A stretch of DNA of 64,000 nt. It comes from SpSt-539 sp964549445. GTDB taxonomy: Bacteria > Planctomycetota > Phycisphaerae > UBA1845 > UTPLA1. Positions 15,871-23,900 of the stretch are shown here, piece by piece. Numbering within the stretch: the stretch's first letter is position 1; every line of letters begins with the position of its first letter. The stretch is from the NCBI GenBank assembly GCA_964549445.1, contig CAZJVS010000014.1, positions 1-64,000 of the forward strand. The letters are read 5' to 3'. Both the position numbers and the translations under genes were made by a program. The notes under the pieces were generated by a model. The model had not been told where the DNA came from, made no database searches, and was given only the letters and a program-made list of their open reading frames with translations.

Positions 15871-16818
15871 ATGAATCGGCCTTCGGTTCGAAGGGTTCTG
15901 CGGCTTGTGCGGGGGATTGCAATCGAGCGCGCTGGCGGACGGCGACCGGCATACCTGAATCGCATTTCGATGTGGGTCATTCTGCTGGCGGCGTGCGCGG
16001 CCGTTCGCGCGGAGGACTGCGCGCCCGGGACGTTCGACTACGGGCCGTCATACGGCGAGGAAGCCGAACAGATTGTGCTGGACCATCATGGTCCAGAAGG
16101 ACCAGTCCTGCCGGTTCCGGAGGATTGTGCGCGGACGGTGCGAGATCTGGCGCTGATCCGCGCGGGATATCCCGAGTTCGCCGGCGCGACGCATGCTCCG
16201 GGCGACTATGAACGCAATTTCATTACCATTCGGACGGATGCACCGGAGGACCCGGATCTGGTTTGCATGAACCTTTACTACCAGGTCAGCTATGGTCCAG
16301 TCTACGCTGGTTCGTGGGGTGTCACGTTTCCTCGTTCGGTGAATGTCTACGCCATGGGTGAGATTTACAGTGCGCTTCCCGCTGTCCTGTATGCGAGCAC
16401 GAATGTCTATGGCTGTGGCGCGGTTGGAGGAGGATGCTGCGCTGCCAGCCGTTGGAGCTATTCGGTGCATGCCCACGGCGTGTGGCGTTGGACGTTTTGG
16501 TCGATTGGCGGCGGCGGGGGTCACGGAGGGTGCCGGGAGCACGTCAGCAACTTCTACGTTTCAGAAACCGGGTGGGTCTTGCGGTTGTTTCCGCCGCAGA
16601 GGATTGATCTCGAGCAAGACCCTGTGAGCGATGTCGCGCGAGCCGGGGCCGCGTTGGAGGCCGGCAACTCTGCGGATGGTGTCGTTGACGCCACCGACGT
16701 CTCGTGGATGGCGGCGCTTGCGGAGCGGGAAGCCGTAGCTGAGCCCGCTGCATCGGAGGTCGACGCTGGTGCGAATCCCGCGACCGCCGCGGACATCGAT
16801 GCTGCAGAGAGGCCATAG
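15871..16818 (+). CDS. Cys-rich secreted protein with degenerate dockerin-like tail
   Basis: A 315-aa protein with a long basic n-region (1-33) before a hydrophobic signal (MWVILLAACAAVRA). A Cys/Gly-rich patch near 185-225 (CGAVGGGCC, GGGGGHGGC) looks metal- or disulfide-bound. The C-terminus has NSADGVVDATDV, like one calcium-binding loop of a type I dockerin, with a weak second copy. GGAGAACTGATC precedes the ATG. It sits between the S24 repressor gene and a copy of that gene's 3' end, which suggests insertion by duplication. Confidence 0.65.
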   Translation: MNRPSVRRVLRLVRGIAIERAGGRRPAYLNRISMWVILLAACAAVRAEDCAPGTFDYGPSYGEEAEQIVLDHHGPEGPVLPVPEDCARTVRDLALIRAGYPEFAGATHAPGDYERNFITIRTDAPEDPDLVCMNLYYQVSYGPVYAGSWGVTFPRSVNVYAMGEIYSALPAVLYASTNVYGCGAVGGGCCAASRWSYSVHAHGVWRWTFWSIGGGGGHGGCREHVSNFYVSETGWVLRLFPPQRIDLEQDPVSDVARAGAALEAGNSADGVVDATDVSWMAALAEREAVAEPAASEVDAGANPATAADIDAAERP

Positions 16819-16824
16819 AGTTGC

Positions 16825-16886
16825 GCGAGGGGGCCGAGTTTTCGATCCCGGGGGTGGCGGTTTGCCTGGTGAGCCGGGAGCTTTGA
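16825..16886 (+). pseudogene. 3' remnant of a second S24 repressor
   Basis: This 62-bp stretch matches the last 62 bp of the S24 repressor gene (15662-15723) at all but a handful of positions, and still reads GAEFS, GVAVCLVSREL and a stop (TGA instead of TAG). It is the tail of a duplicated or split repressor gene; the rest is missing. Confidence 0.8.
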
Positions 16887-16938
16887 CGGGCGATAACCGG
16901 GGACGTCAGTTCGGCTGCGGGCGGGGGAGGAAGCGTAC

Positions 16939-16968
16939 TTGCGGAGCAGGGTTGTTTGGCCCTACAAT
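16939..16968 (+). promoter_or_regulatory. Possible rpmB promoter
   Basis: TTGCGG (16939-16944) and TACAAT (16963-16968) are 18 nt apart, 35 nt upstream of rpmB. The -10 is good, the -35 weak. Confidence 0.4.
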
Positions 16969-17002
16969 GCTCGCCCCTAATTGAACAAGGTAGAGGTGCA
17001 GA

Positions 17003-17269
17003 ATGCCCCGCGTTTGTCATTTCACAGGTAAGAAGACGAGCTTTGGCAACAGTCTTGCGCGGCGCGGCAAGGCGAAGTACCTGGGCGGCGTCGGCCGGAA
17101 GACGACGGGGATCACCCGGCGGAAGTTCAAGCCGAACCTGCAGCGGGTGCGGGCGCTGATTAACGGGAAGATCGTTCGGGTTCGCGTTTCGACGCGGGCG
17201 ATCCGGGACGGTCTGATCACGAAGCCGCCGAAGCGGAACTACAAGCCGGCGGCGGAGGCGAAGGCCTAG
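17003..17269 (+). CDS. rpmB: 50S ribosomal protein L28
   Basis: An 88-aa ribosomal protein of the large subunit. The family start (MPRVCHFTGKK), the central RRKFKPNLQRVR and the basic C-terminal half fit L28. It is preceded by GAGGTG and followed by a strong terminator, so it is probably monocistronic. It lacks the second Cys pair of zinc-bound L28 forms. Confidence 0.95.
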   Translation: MPRVCHFTGKKTSFGNSLARRGKAKYLGGVGRKTTGITRRKFKPNLQRVRALINGKIVRVRVSTRAIRDGLITKPPKRNYKPAAEAKA

Positions 17270-17298
17270 CGGCCGAGCCTGACATTTGAATTCTCGGG

Positions 17299-17328
17299 AC
17301 GGACCGGCACAATCGCCGGTCCGTTTTT
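17299..17328 (+). terminator. rpmB terminator
   Basis: A 10-bp stem ACGGACCGGC / GCCGGTCCGT with a 6-nt loop, followed by T's. Confidence 0.85.
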
Positions 17329-17354
17329 GTTTACGGAATGCGGTGGGTTGCGGC

Positions 17355-17660
17355 ATGGCTGAAGCGATCGACGAGAAGACCGTGCGGCATATCGCGCGGC
17401 TGGCGCGGCTGGAGCTGTCGGACGAGGAGGTCGGGCGGTATACGCACCAGCTCGCGGAGATTTTGGCGTACGTTCAGCAGCTGGACGCGGTGAATACGGA
17501 TGGGGTTGAGCCGACGGCGCATGCGCTGGCGGTGAGCAACGTGCTGCGCGAGGACGTGCCGGTGGCGCCGCTGGGGGCGGAGAAGGTGCTGGCGAACGCG
17601 CCGCGGTCGGCGGCGGGGTACTTCGCGCTGCCGAAGGTGCTCGACCAGGAGACGGCGTAG
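17355..17660 (+). CDS. gatC: Glu-tRNA(Gln)/Asp-tRNA(Asn) amidotransferase subunit C
   Basis: A 101-aa small subunit of the GatCAB amidotransferase, which stabilises GatA in converting misacylated Glu-tRNA(Gln) or Asp-tRNA(Asn). It has the conserved VRHIARLARLELSDEE start and the VEPTAH and LREDV blocks. ATG 17355 was chosen by family alignment. gatA starts 2 nt after its stop, so the two are co-transcribed. gatB is not in the window. Confidence 0.93.
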   Translation: MAEAIDEKTVRHIARLARLELSDEEVGRYTHQLAEILAYVQQLDAVNTDGVEPTAHALAVSNVLREDVPVAPLGAEKVLANAPRSAAGYFALPKVLDQETA

Positions 17661-17662
17661 TC

Positions 17663-19126
17663 ATGCGGCCGTCGGGGCTGGAGATTGCGAACGGGGTGGC
17701 GTCGGGGCGCGTGAAGGCGGCCGACGTGGTGGCGCGGTGCATGGCGGACATCGCGGGGCTGGACGCGCAGCTGCGGTTTTCGATCTCGGTGATGGGGGAG
17801 CGGGCGGCGGCGCGGGCGCGAGAGATCGACGCGCGGGTGGCGCGGGGCGAGGCGGTGGGGCCGCTGGCGGGCGTGCCGGTGGCGGTGAAGGACAACATCT
17901 GTACGGAAGGGGAGCTGACGACGTGCGCGTCGAAGATCCTGGCGAACTTCCGGCCGCCGTACAGCGCGACGGTGATCGAGCGGCTGGAGGCGGCGGGTGC
18001 GATCGTCGTGTGCAAGACGAACCTGGATGAGTTTGCGATGGGGAGCTCGACGGAGAACAGCGCGCGGTTTGCGACGCTGAATCCGTGGGACACGTCGCGC
18101 GTGCCGGGCGGATCGTCGGGCGGGTCGATCGTGGCGGTGGCGGCGCGGGCCGTGCCCTTGGGGCTGGGGTCGGAGACGGGCGGGTCGGTGCGGCAGCCGG
18201 CGGCGCTGTCGGGCGTGTGCGGACTGAAGCCGACGTATGGACGCGTGTCGCGGTATGGGCTGGTGGCGTTTGCGAGCAGCTTGGACCAGGTGGGGCCGGT
18301 GGCGGCGGATGCGAAGGACCTGGCGGCGCTGCTGGGCGTGATCGCGGGGCGCGACGCGCGCGACTCGACGAGCGTGGATGAGGCGGTGCCGGATTACCTC
18401 GGGGGGATCGAGCAGCCGATCGGGCGGCTGCGGGTCGGAGTGCCGCGCGAGTATTTCGGCGAGGGGCTGGACGCGGAGGTTCGGGGTGCGATCGAGGCGG
18501 CGATCGGGGAGTTGAAGAAGCTGGGGGCGGAGGTGGTCGACGTATCGCTGCCAACGACGCCGCACTGCATTGCGTGTTACTACCTGGTGTGCACGGCGGA
18601 GGCGTCGAGCAATTTGGCGCGGTACGACGGCGTGCACTACGGGTATCGGTCGGCGGCGGCGAACAGTTACGTAGAGGTTTACAGCAAGTCGCGCGACGAG
18701 GGGTTCGGGGCGGAGGTGAAGCGGCGGATCATGCTGGGGACGTACGCGCTCTCGAGCGGGTATTACGACGCGTATTACCTGAAGGCGCTGAAGGTGCGGA
18801 CGCTGATTCGGAATGATTTTCTGGCGGCGTTTGAGAAGTGCGACGTGCTGGTTGCGCCGACGACGCCGACGCCGGCGTTCCGACTGGGGGAGAAGACGGA
18901 CGATCCGCTGCAGATGTACCTGGCGGATATTTACACGGTGTCGGCAAACCTGGCGGGGGTGCCGGCGTTTTCGATTCCGGCTGGGGTTTCGAGCGGGGGA
19001 TTGCCGATCGGGTTGCAGCTCATCGGGCCGCATTTTGCGGAGGGGCGATTGCTGCAGGTTGCGGCGGCATATCAGCGGGGGACGGATTGGCATCGGCGGG
19101 TGCCGCCGGTTTGTGCTACAGAATAG
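17663..19126 (+). CDS. gatA: Glu-tRNA(Gln)/Asp-tRNA(Asn) amidotransferase subunit A
   Basis: The 487-aa amidase subunit of GatCAB, which frees ammonia from glutamine for tRNA transamidation. The Ser-cisSer-Lys triad is visible: Lys in VAVKDNIC, and the serines in GGSSGGS and GSETGGSVR. Length is normal for GatA. It follows gatC with 2 nt between. Confidence 0.95.
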   Translation: MRPSGLEIANGVASGRVKAADVVARCMADIAGLDAQLRFSISVMGERAAARAREIDARVARGEAVGPLAGVPVAVKDNICTEGELTTCASKILANFRPPYSATVIERLEAAGAIVVCKTNLDEFAMGSSTENSARFATLNPWDTSRVPGGSSGGSIVAVAARAVPLGLGSETGGSVRQPAALSGVCGLKPTYGRVSRYGLVAFASSLDQVGPVAADAKDLAALLGVIAGRDARDSTSVDEAVPDYLGGIEQPIGRLRVGVPREYFGEGLDAEVRGAIEAAIGELKKLGAEVVDVSLPTTPHCIACYYLVCTAEASSNLARYDGVHYGYRSAAANSYVEVYSKSRDEGFGAEVKRRIMLGTYALSSGYYDAYYLKALKVRTLIRNDFLAAFEKCDVLVAPTTPTPAFRLGEKTDDPLQMYLADIYTVSANLAGVPAFSIPAGVSSGGLPIGLQLIGPHFAEGRLLQVAAAYQRGTDWHRRVPPVCATE

Positions 19127-19289
19127 AGCTTTGGCTTCATTCGCTCCGGCATGCAACCAAGAAGATCGCGCCCTTTTTCACGAAGCTCGTGAAATTCGGC
19201 ACGAACAAATTCAGAATTGTCTGTCCTTCGGCGAATTGTCAATTAGAATTAACGATACACATCGCACGAGACATCGCGGAGGTATGCAC

Positions 19290-19724
19290 ATGGCAACCGT
19301 CAGTGAAGTCCTCAGCAACAAGGGCCGAAACGTGGTGAGCATCGCGCCGGACGCCACGGTGCACGACGCGGCGAAGAAGATGGCGCAGTTCAAGATCGGG
19401 GCGGTGCTGGTGACGCGCGGCACGGAAATCCTCGGCATTTTCACCGAGCGCGATCTGCTGAACCGCGTGGTGGCGGCCGACGCCGATCCCAATTCGACGC
19501 CGATCGGGGAAGTGATGACGGCGCCGGTGGCGTGCGCGACGCCGCAGACGAAGCTGACCGAGTGCCAGGCGGTGATGACGCGCAACCGGCTGCGGCATCT
19601 GCCGATTGTTGAGAACGGACGTCTCGTGGGGATGATTTCGAGCGGGGACATCCTGGCCCGCGAGAACCACGACGCGCAAGAGACGATTCACTACCTGCAT
19701 GAATACATGTATGGGCGGGCGTGA
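19290..19724 (+). CDS. CBS-pair domain protein
   Basis: A 144-aa protein made of two CBS domains (about 8-62 and 76-130; ILGIFTERDLLNRV, RLVGMISSGDILAR). Such free-standing pairs bind adenosyl nucleotides and act as energy sensors or regulators of partner proteins. GGAGG 7 nt upstream favours ATG 19290 over the in-frame ATG at 19284. Partner unknown. Confidence 0.88.
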   Translation: MATVSEVLSNKGRNVVSIAPDATVHDAAKKMAQFKIGAVLVTRGTEILGIFTERDLLNRVVAADADPNSTPIGEVMTAPVACATPQTKLTECQAVMTRNRLRHLPIVENGRLVGMISSGDILARENHDAQETIHYLHEYMYGRA

Positions 19725-19851
19725 GGGGCGCTCGCCTCGTGCAGCGGTCTGGTTCTGCACGGCCGAGCGATGTCGCATGCTGATGAGAACCGCGCGCTAG
19801 TCTCGAAACGAAAGCTCCAGGGGGAGAGTACTCCGACCCGTACTCGGCCGT

Positions 19852-20553
19852 TCACCTTTTCCGACGCAGTACAGCGAGCAGGCCCAGCCCCAGCAACGCC
19901 GTGGTCGTCGGCTCCGGCACGGCCGAGAACCGCCCGATCGAAAAGTTCCCCTGCGAGCCGCTGGTGCCTGCGTAGTTGCCCGTCCACGCCGCGCTGAAGA
20001 GGGTGCCATAGCCCGACGTCGACGACAAAAGCGCGTCAACGCTTCTCGACGTGCCCGAGAAGCCGGTGTGCCGGATTTCGACCAGCAGGTGCCCGCCGCT
20101 GTACAGGTAGTTACTGAACTCGATCGTCGGTCCGAACGCGTTCGGGCTGTCTCCGAAGGTGTACGAACCGGCCGGGATGGTGAGCGGGCCGCTGCGCACC
20201 TGCGTTTGCGGGCCCACGATGTTGTTCGCAAAGGTCAGACTGCGATTCGCGGGGGTGACGCTTCCGCTGAGGTAGATGTCATAATTGTTGAAGGTCACGT
20301 CCGCCGTCGGCCAGTCGGAAGTCGCCGAAACCAAGCTTCGCCACGTCAGGCCGGTCAACTCCAGTCCGACCATGTCGGTCAGCAGCGACTCGTGAATCAG
20401 GAGCTGGTAGGTCCGCTGCGCGTTGGACAGCGGTCCGAGGAAAGTGCCGGTGCCGGGCACATTCTCGTAGTCGCCCGGCACGACGAACTCGAGTTGCGCC
20501 GCCGCCGGCTGGAATACACTCAACACAACAAGGACACTCAAAGTGCGCATCAT
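19852..20553 (-). CDS. PEP-CTERM sorting-domain protein
   Basis: A 233-aa secreted protein. Signal peptide MMRTLSVLVVLSVFQPAAAQ; C-terminus VPEPTTTALLGLGLLAVL followed by RRKR, a textbook PEP-CTERM tail for exosortase processing. GGAGG lies 7 nt before ATG 20553, which fixes this start over an upstream in-frame ATG. The middle is a beta-rich Ser/Thr/Gly sequence without recognised catalytic motifs. Likely an outer-surface or matrix protein. Confidence 0.85.
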   Translation of the reverse strand: MMRTLSVLVVLSVFQPAAAQLEFVVPGDYENVPGTGTFLGPLSNAQRTYQLLIHESLLTDMVGLELTGLTWRSLVSATSDWPTADVTFNNYDIYLSGSVTPANRSLTFANNIVGPQTQVRSGPLTIPAGSYTFGDSPNAFGPTIEFSNYLYSGGHLLVEIRHTGFSGTSRSVDALLSSTSGYGTLFSAAWTGNYAGTSGSQGNFSIGRFSAVPEPTTTALLGLGLLAVLRRKR

Positions 20554-20715
20554 CTTCGTTCCTCCTGTGCTGGGCGGGCCGCCACGTAGGGGATCGCGGA
20601 CGAGTCGCCGCCTTCTGATGTTTGGATAGGTTTTGGACATGATAACGGGGAATGGCTTGGCGATCAATGGTTTTGGTTCACGATTCGGCGGGGCCAGGCC
20701 CGACGCGCAAAGCAA

Positions 20716-20751
20716 AGGCCGTGCCAGGAAAGCCCGGCACGGCCTTTTTTT
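20716..20751. terminator. Hairpin terminator downstream of the RRM gene
   Basis: AGGCCGTGCC (20716-20725) pairs perfectly with GGCACGGCCT (20736-20745). T's follow on the plus strand and TTTGCTTTG follows on the minus strand, so it can end the minus-strand RRM transcript. Confidence 0.75.
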
Positions 20752-20778
20752 GATTGAGGTATCGTTTGGTTGAAGGGA

Positions 20779-21192
20779 CTACCAGCCGCGTCCTCCGCCG
20801 CCGCCACCCCCACCGTAACCTCCTCCTCCTCCTCCTCCGTAGCCGCCACGGCCGCCGCCGCCGCCCCCACCGCCGTAGCCACCGCGACCTCCGCCGCCAC
20901 CGTAGCCGCCCCGGCCACCGCGACCGCCACCGCCGCCGGCGCCTTCGGGCTTGGGCCGGGCCTCGTTGACCGTGATGCGGCGGCCGTCGAGCTGCTGGCC
21001 GTTGGCGCCGGTGATGGCGGCTTCGGCCTCGCTGTCGTTGTCCATTTCGACGAAGCCAAAGCCGCGCGACTCGCCGCTGAAGCGATCGCGAATGATGGCG
21101 ACGCTGCGGACCGCGCCGTAGGTAGCGAACATTCCCTGGAGCTTCTCATCCGTCGTCTGGTGCGACAGATTCCCGACATAGATCTTTTTCAC
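20779..21192 (-). CDS. Glycine-rich RRM RNA-binding protein
   Basis: A 137-aa single RNA-recognition-motif protein. RNP2 is KIYVGNL (3-9) and RNP1 RGFGFVEM (43-50); the fold ends near residue 80, followed by an acidic-basic linker and a Gly/Arg/Tyr-rich tail of about 50 residues (repeats of RGGYGGGG). Proteins of this kind bind RNA, often in cold adaptation. The start is GTG 21192 with GGGAG 7 nt before it. RGG-type tails promote low-affinity RNA binding and condensation in other systems; that role here is an inference. Confidence 0.9.
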   Translation of the reverse strand: MKKIYVGNLSHQTTDEKLQGMFATYGAVRSVAIIRDRFSGESRGFGFVEMDNDSEAEAAITGANGQQLDGRRITVNEARPKPEGAGGGGGRGGRGGYGGGGGRGGYGGGGGGGGRGGYGGGGGGGYGGGGGGGGRGW

Positions 21193-21495
21193 GAAAGACT
21201 CCCACTTTCGAAACCCACAGCCCGCGATCGGTGCGGCGGCACGGTGCCGCCAGGGCTTCGGCCCGATTGCAGACTGGATTGACCGAGCGTGCGGGGCGAA
21301 GCGGCCGGACGATCGGGGCGCTTCGAGTCGGTCGAAGTGGAGCATAGCCAAGCGGGGAGATCGGTACAACCGCGGGGGCTGCGAAATCGGGCGAGGGTCG
21401 CGAGTTGCCGTTTTGGATCGGCGCGCCGAGAATCCGGCTTTCGCGCGGCGGTGCGCGGAGATGGGATTGATTGCAGCGAAACTGAAGGAGAAAGC

Positions 21496-22071
21496 ATGAC
21501 TCGACGAAGCGTGATGATTGCGGCGGCGGGAACGGTCCTGGGGCTGGCGGGATTGTCGCTTGCGGCGGAGACGTTCGACGTCGATACGGTGCACTCGACG
21601 GTCTTGTTTCGAATCAAGCACATGAACGTGAGCTGGTCTTACGGGCGGTTTACGGACATTACGGGGAAGCTGACGATCGACGCGCAGAAGCCCGAGGCAT
21701 CGTCGGTCGAGATCAAGGTGAAGACAGATTCGATCCAGACGGACAATGAGAAGCGCAACGCGCACCTGAAGAGCCCGGACTTTTTTGCGGCGAAGCAGTA
21801 TCCGGAGCTGACGTTCAAGAGCACGTCGGCGAAGTCGGCGGGCGATGGGGCGATCGAGATGAAGGGCGACCTGACGTGCCACGGCGTGACGAAGCCGATG
21901 ACGGTGACGCTGCAGAAGGTGGGCGAGCTGAAGGATTCGAAAATGGGAACGCGGATCGGCTACGAGACGAAGTTCAACATCAAGCGGAGCGATTTCGGGA
22001 TGGATTACATGCCGGGCGGGCTGGGCGATGACATCGAGATCATTGTGTCGCTCGAAGGCGTGAAGAAGTAG
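21496..22071 (+). CDS. YceI-family periplasmic protein
   Basis: A 191-aa exported lipocalin-like protein with signal 1-24. Family blocks: FDVDTVHSTVLFRIKHMNVS, LTFKST and GDLTCHGVTKPMT. YceI proteins bind polyprenoid or other hydrophobic ligands and are often linked to stress. GAAGGAG precedes the ATG. Starts just before the membrane protein gene on the same strand. Confidence 0.9.
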   Translation: MTRRSVMIAAAGTVLGLAGLSLAAETFDVDTVHSTVLFRIKHMNVSWSYGRFTDITGKLTIDAQKPEASSVEIKVKTDSIQTDNEKRNAHLKSPDFFAAKQYPELTFKSTSAKSAGDGAIEMKGDLTCHGVTKPMTVTLQKVGELKDSKMGTRIGYETKFNIKRSDFGMDYMPGGLGDDIEIIVSLEGVKK

Positions 22072-22092
22072 CACCTCGGCGGCGGTCGCGGA

Positions 22093-22932
22093 ATGCTAAA
22101 CGACATCATCGTGTATGGCGCGGTGCTGCCGGTCGTGCTGGCCGGCGTCGCGCTGGTTGTTGCGTGGCGGCGGCGCGTGTCGCCGCGATCGGCGACGTGG
22201 GGCGGGGCGGTCGGGTTCGCGGCGGCGTTTGCGGCGACGCAGTTCGGGCTGGTGGGCCGGGTGTCGCTGCCGCCGAGCGAGGCGTGGCAGTGGACGGTGT
22301 GGCTGGTCTTTGCGGCGATGGCCGTCGGGATCGTGCAGTCGGTCGTTGAGTGTCCGGCGTGGCTGACGTGGGGGCTTCGGCTGGTGGTGACGCTGTTCGC
22401 GGCGCTGCTGGCGGTGCCGCTGTTTCACGAGCATGTGACGGAGGCGCGGCTGGCGACGGCGGCGGCGGTGCTGCTGCTGTGGACTGTGCTCGACTGGCTG
22501 GGTGAGCGATTGCGCGGGGCGACGTTGCCGCTGGCGCTGCTCGTGACGGCGATTGCGGCGGCGGTGGTGCTGGAGCGGTCGGCGAATGCGAAGCTGGCGC
22601 AGCTGGCGGGAGCGATTGCGGCGGCGTGCGGGGCGGCGCTGCTGGTCGGGATCTGGCGGCCGCAGTTGTCGCTGGCGCGGGGGGCAGCGGGTGTGTTTGC
22701 GGTCGCGATTCCGGCGCTGCTGGTGAACGGGCAGGCGACGACGGAGACGGTGCCGGTCTTTGCGTTCGTGCTGGCGGGGCTTGCTCCGGTTGGCGTGGCG
22801 CTGGCGGCGGCCGCGGACCTGCGGCGTCTGTCGCTGTGGAGGCAGACGGCGACGGGGTTGATCGGAGTTGTCGTTTTGGCGGGGATTGCGGTAGGGGCGG
22901 CGTTTCAGGCGACTGTGGGGGACGCGATGTGA
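22093..22932 (+). CDS. Polytopic membrane protein
   Basis: A 279-aa, Ala/Leu/Val-rich protein with about eight transmembrane helices spread over the whole length and few charged residues outside short loops. No family motif recognised. It starts 21 nt after the YceI gene stop, so the two may form an operon. Confidence 0.6.
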   Translation: MLNDIIVYGAVLPVVLAGVALVVAWRRRVSPRSATWGGAVGFAAAFAATQFGLVGRVSLPPSEAWQWTVWLVFAAMAVGIVQSVVECPAWLTWGLRLVVTLFAALLAVPLFHEHVTEARLATAAAVLLLWTVLDWLGERLRGATLPLALLVTAIAAAVVLERSANAKLAQLAGAIAAACGAALLVGIWRPQLSLARGAAGVFAVAIPALLVNGQATTETVPVFAFVLAGLAPVGVALAAAADLRRLSLWRQTATGLIGVVVLAGIAVGAAFQATVGDAM

Positions 22933-22985
22933 ATTGGCGTGATTCTGTAATGACTCAGTGCTTCCGGGATTGATACGAGGCGGCG

Positions 22986-23747
22986 CTAAGACGCGCGCTG
23001 TCTGCCTGTCATGCGGCGCGGATTGCGCCGCGCGAGCGATAATCCAACGGTGATAATGAGGAGAGTTGCCGGTTCGGGGACAGGCTGGAAGGTGAGTGTG
23101 AAGGATCCAGAGCCGGTTTCGAGGGCACCGCTGTTTCCGCCAGCACGCAGTTCGATGGTGTATTGAAGCAGGCAGTTGCAGTTCGCTGGGATCAGGGCGG
23201 TTCTATCGGAGACAAAGGTTCCGTTGGCGGGCGGCGGAGAAACAATCGTGTCTGCTTGATGGACGTCGACGAAGCGTTCAATTTGAGCGTCATTGTCCCA
23301 AATTCGCCAACTCGTGATGACGTCGGCCCCACCGAAAGGCATCGAGTACGTGTAGGAGCCGGTGAGGTGGGCGACGAGCGGTGTGGTCGTGGTGAAGAGG
23401 ATGTTTCCAGTGGACCCGCTGCGATAGAAGAAACTGCCGAGGTCGGGTGTCACATGCGAAGCGTCAATGTGGAAGGACGCATTATCGCCGGACCACGCGA
23501 AGTCGTAGGTGGTCATAGCCGTACCTGGGCCGAATGTGGCCGAGTGCGAGTCGTGAAACGGATTCTGTACCGTCTCGAAGAAAGCGCCTTGCTGCCCACC
23601 ACCCGGCGCGAGATTTTGAACGCCGGTCGTCAGGAACCAATCCGTCACCACGATCTGTCCATTCGCGGCGCGTTCGCTCATCATCAATCCGAGCGACACA
23701 ATCGCGACGCATCTGGGAAGTCGGATGGGTTGGACGCAGACCTTCAT
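22986..23747 (-). CDS. PEP-CTERM sorting-domain protein
   Basis: A 253-aa secreted protein ending VPEPATLLIITVGLSLA then R-R-N-P-R-R, a PEP-CTERM signal with an extended basic tail. The N-terminal signal spans about residues 1-30. The middle is rich in aromatic, Gly and Thr residues, with a CNC motif near 190. No enzyme motif. Convergent with the membrane protein gene. Confidence 0.75.
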   Translation of the reverse strand: MKVCVQPIRLPRCVAIVSLGLMMSERAANGQIVVTDWFLTTGVQNLAPGGGQQGAFFETVQNPFHDSHSATFGPGTAMTTYDFAWSGDNASFHIDASHVTPDLGSFFYRSGSTGNILFTTTTPLVAHLTGSYTYSMPFGGADVITSWRIWDNDAQIERFVDVHQADTIVSPPPANGTFVSDRTALIPANCNCLLQYTIELRAGGNSGALETGSGSFTLTFQPVPEPATLLIITVGLSLARRNPRRMTGRQRAS

Positions 23748-23900
23748 CTAGAACCCCAGTTCTGTACCATTCTATGGCGCGTCGATCCTTTCGCCTAACT
23801 CCCGTTTCTTACCGAGTGTTATGTCGACGCTGGCGGTCCGACCTCAGAGGCGAGTTTTCTGGAGCGCCAAACCACTCGAAACCATCGAAGTCGATGACGG

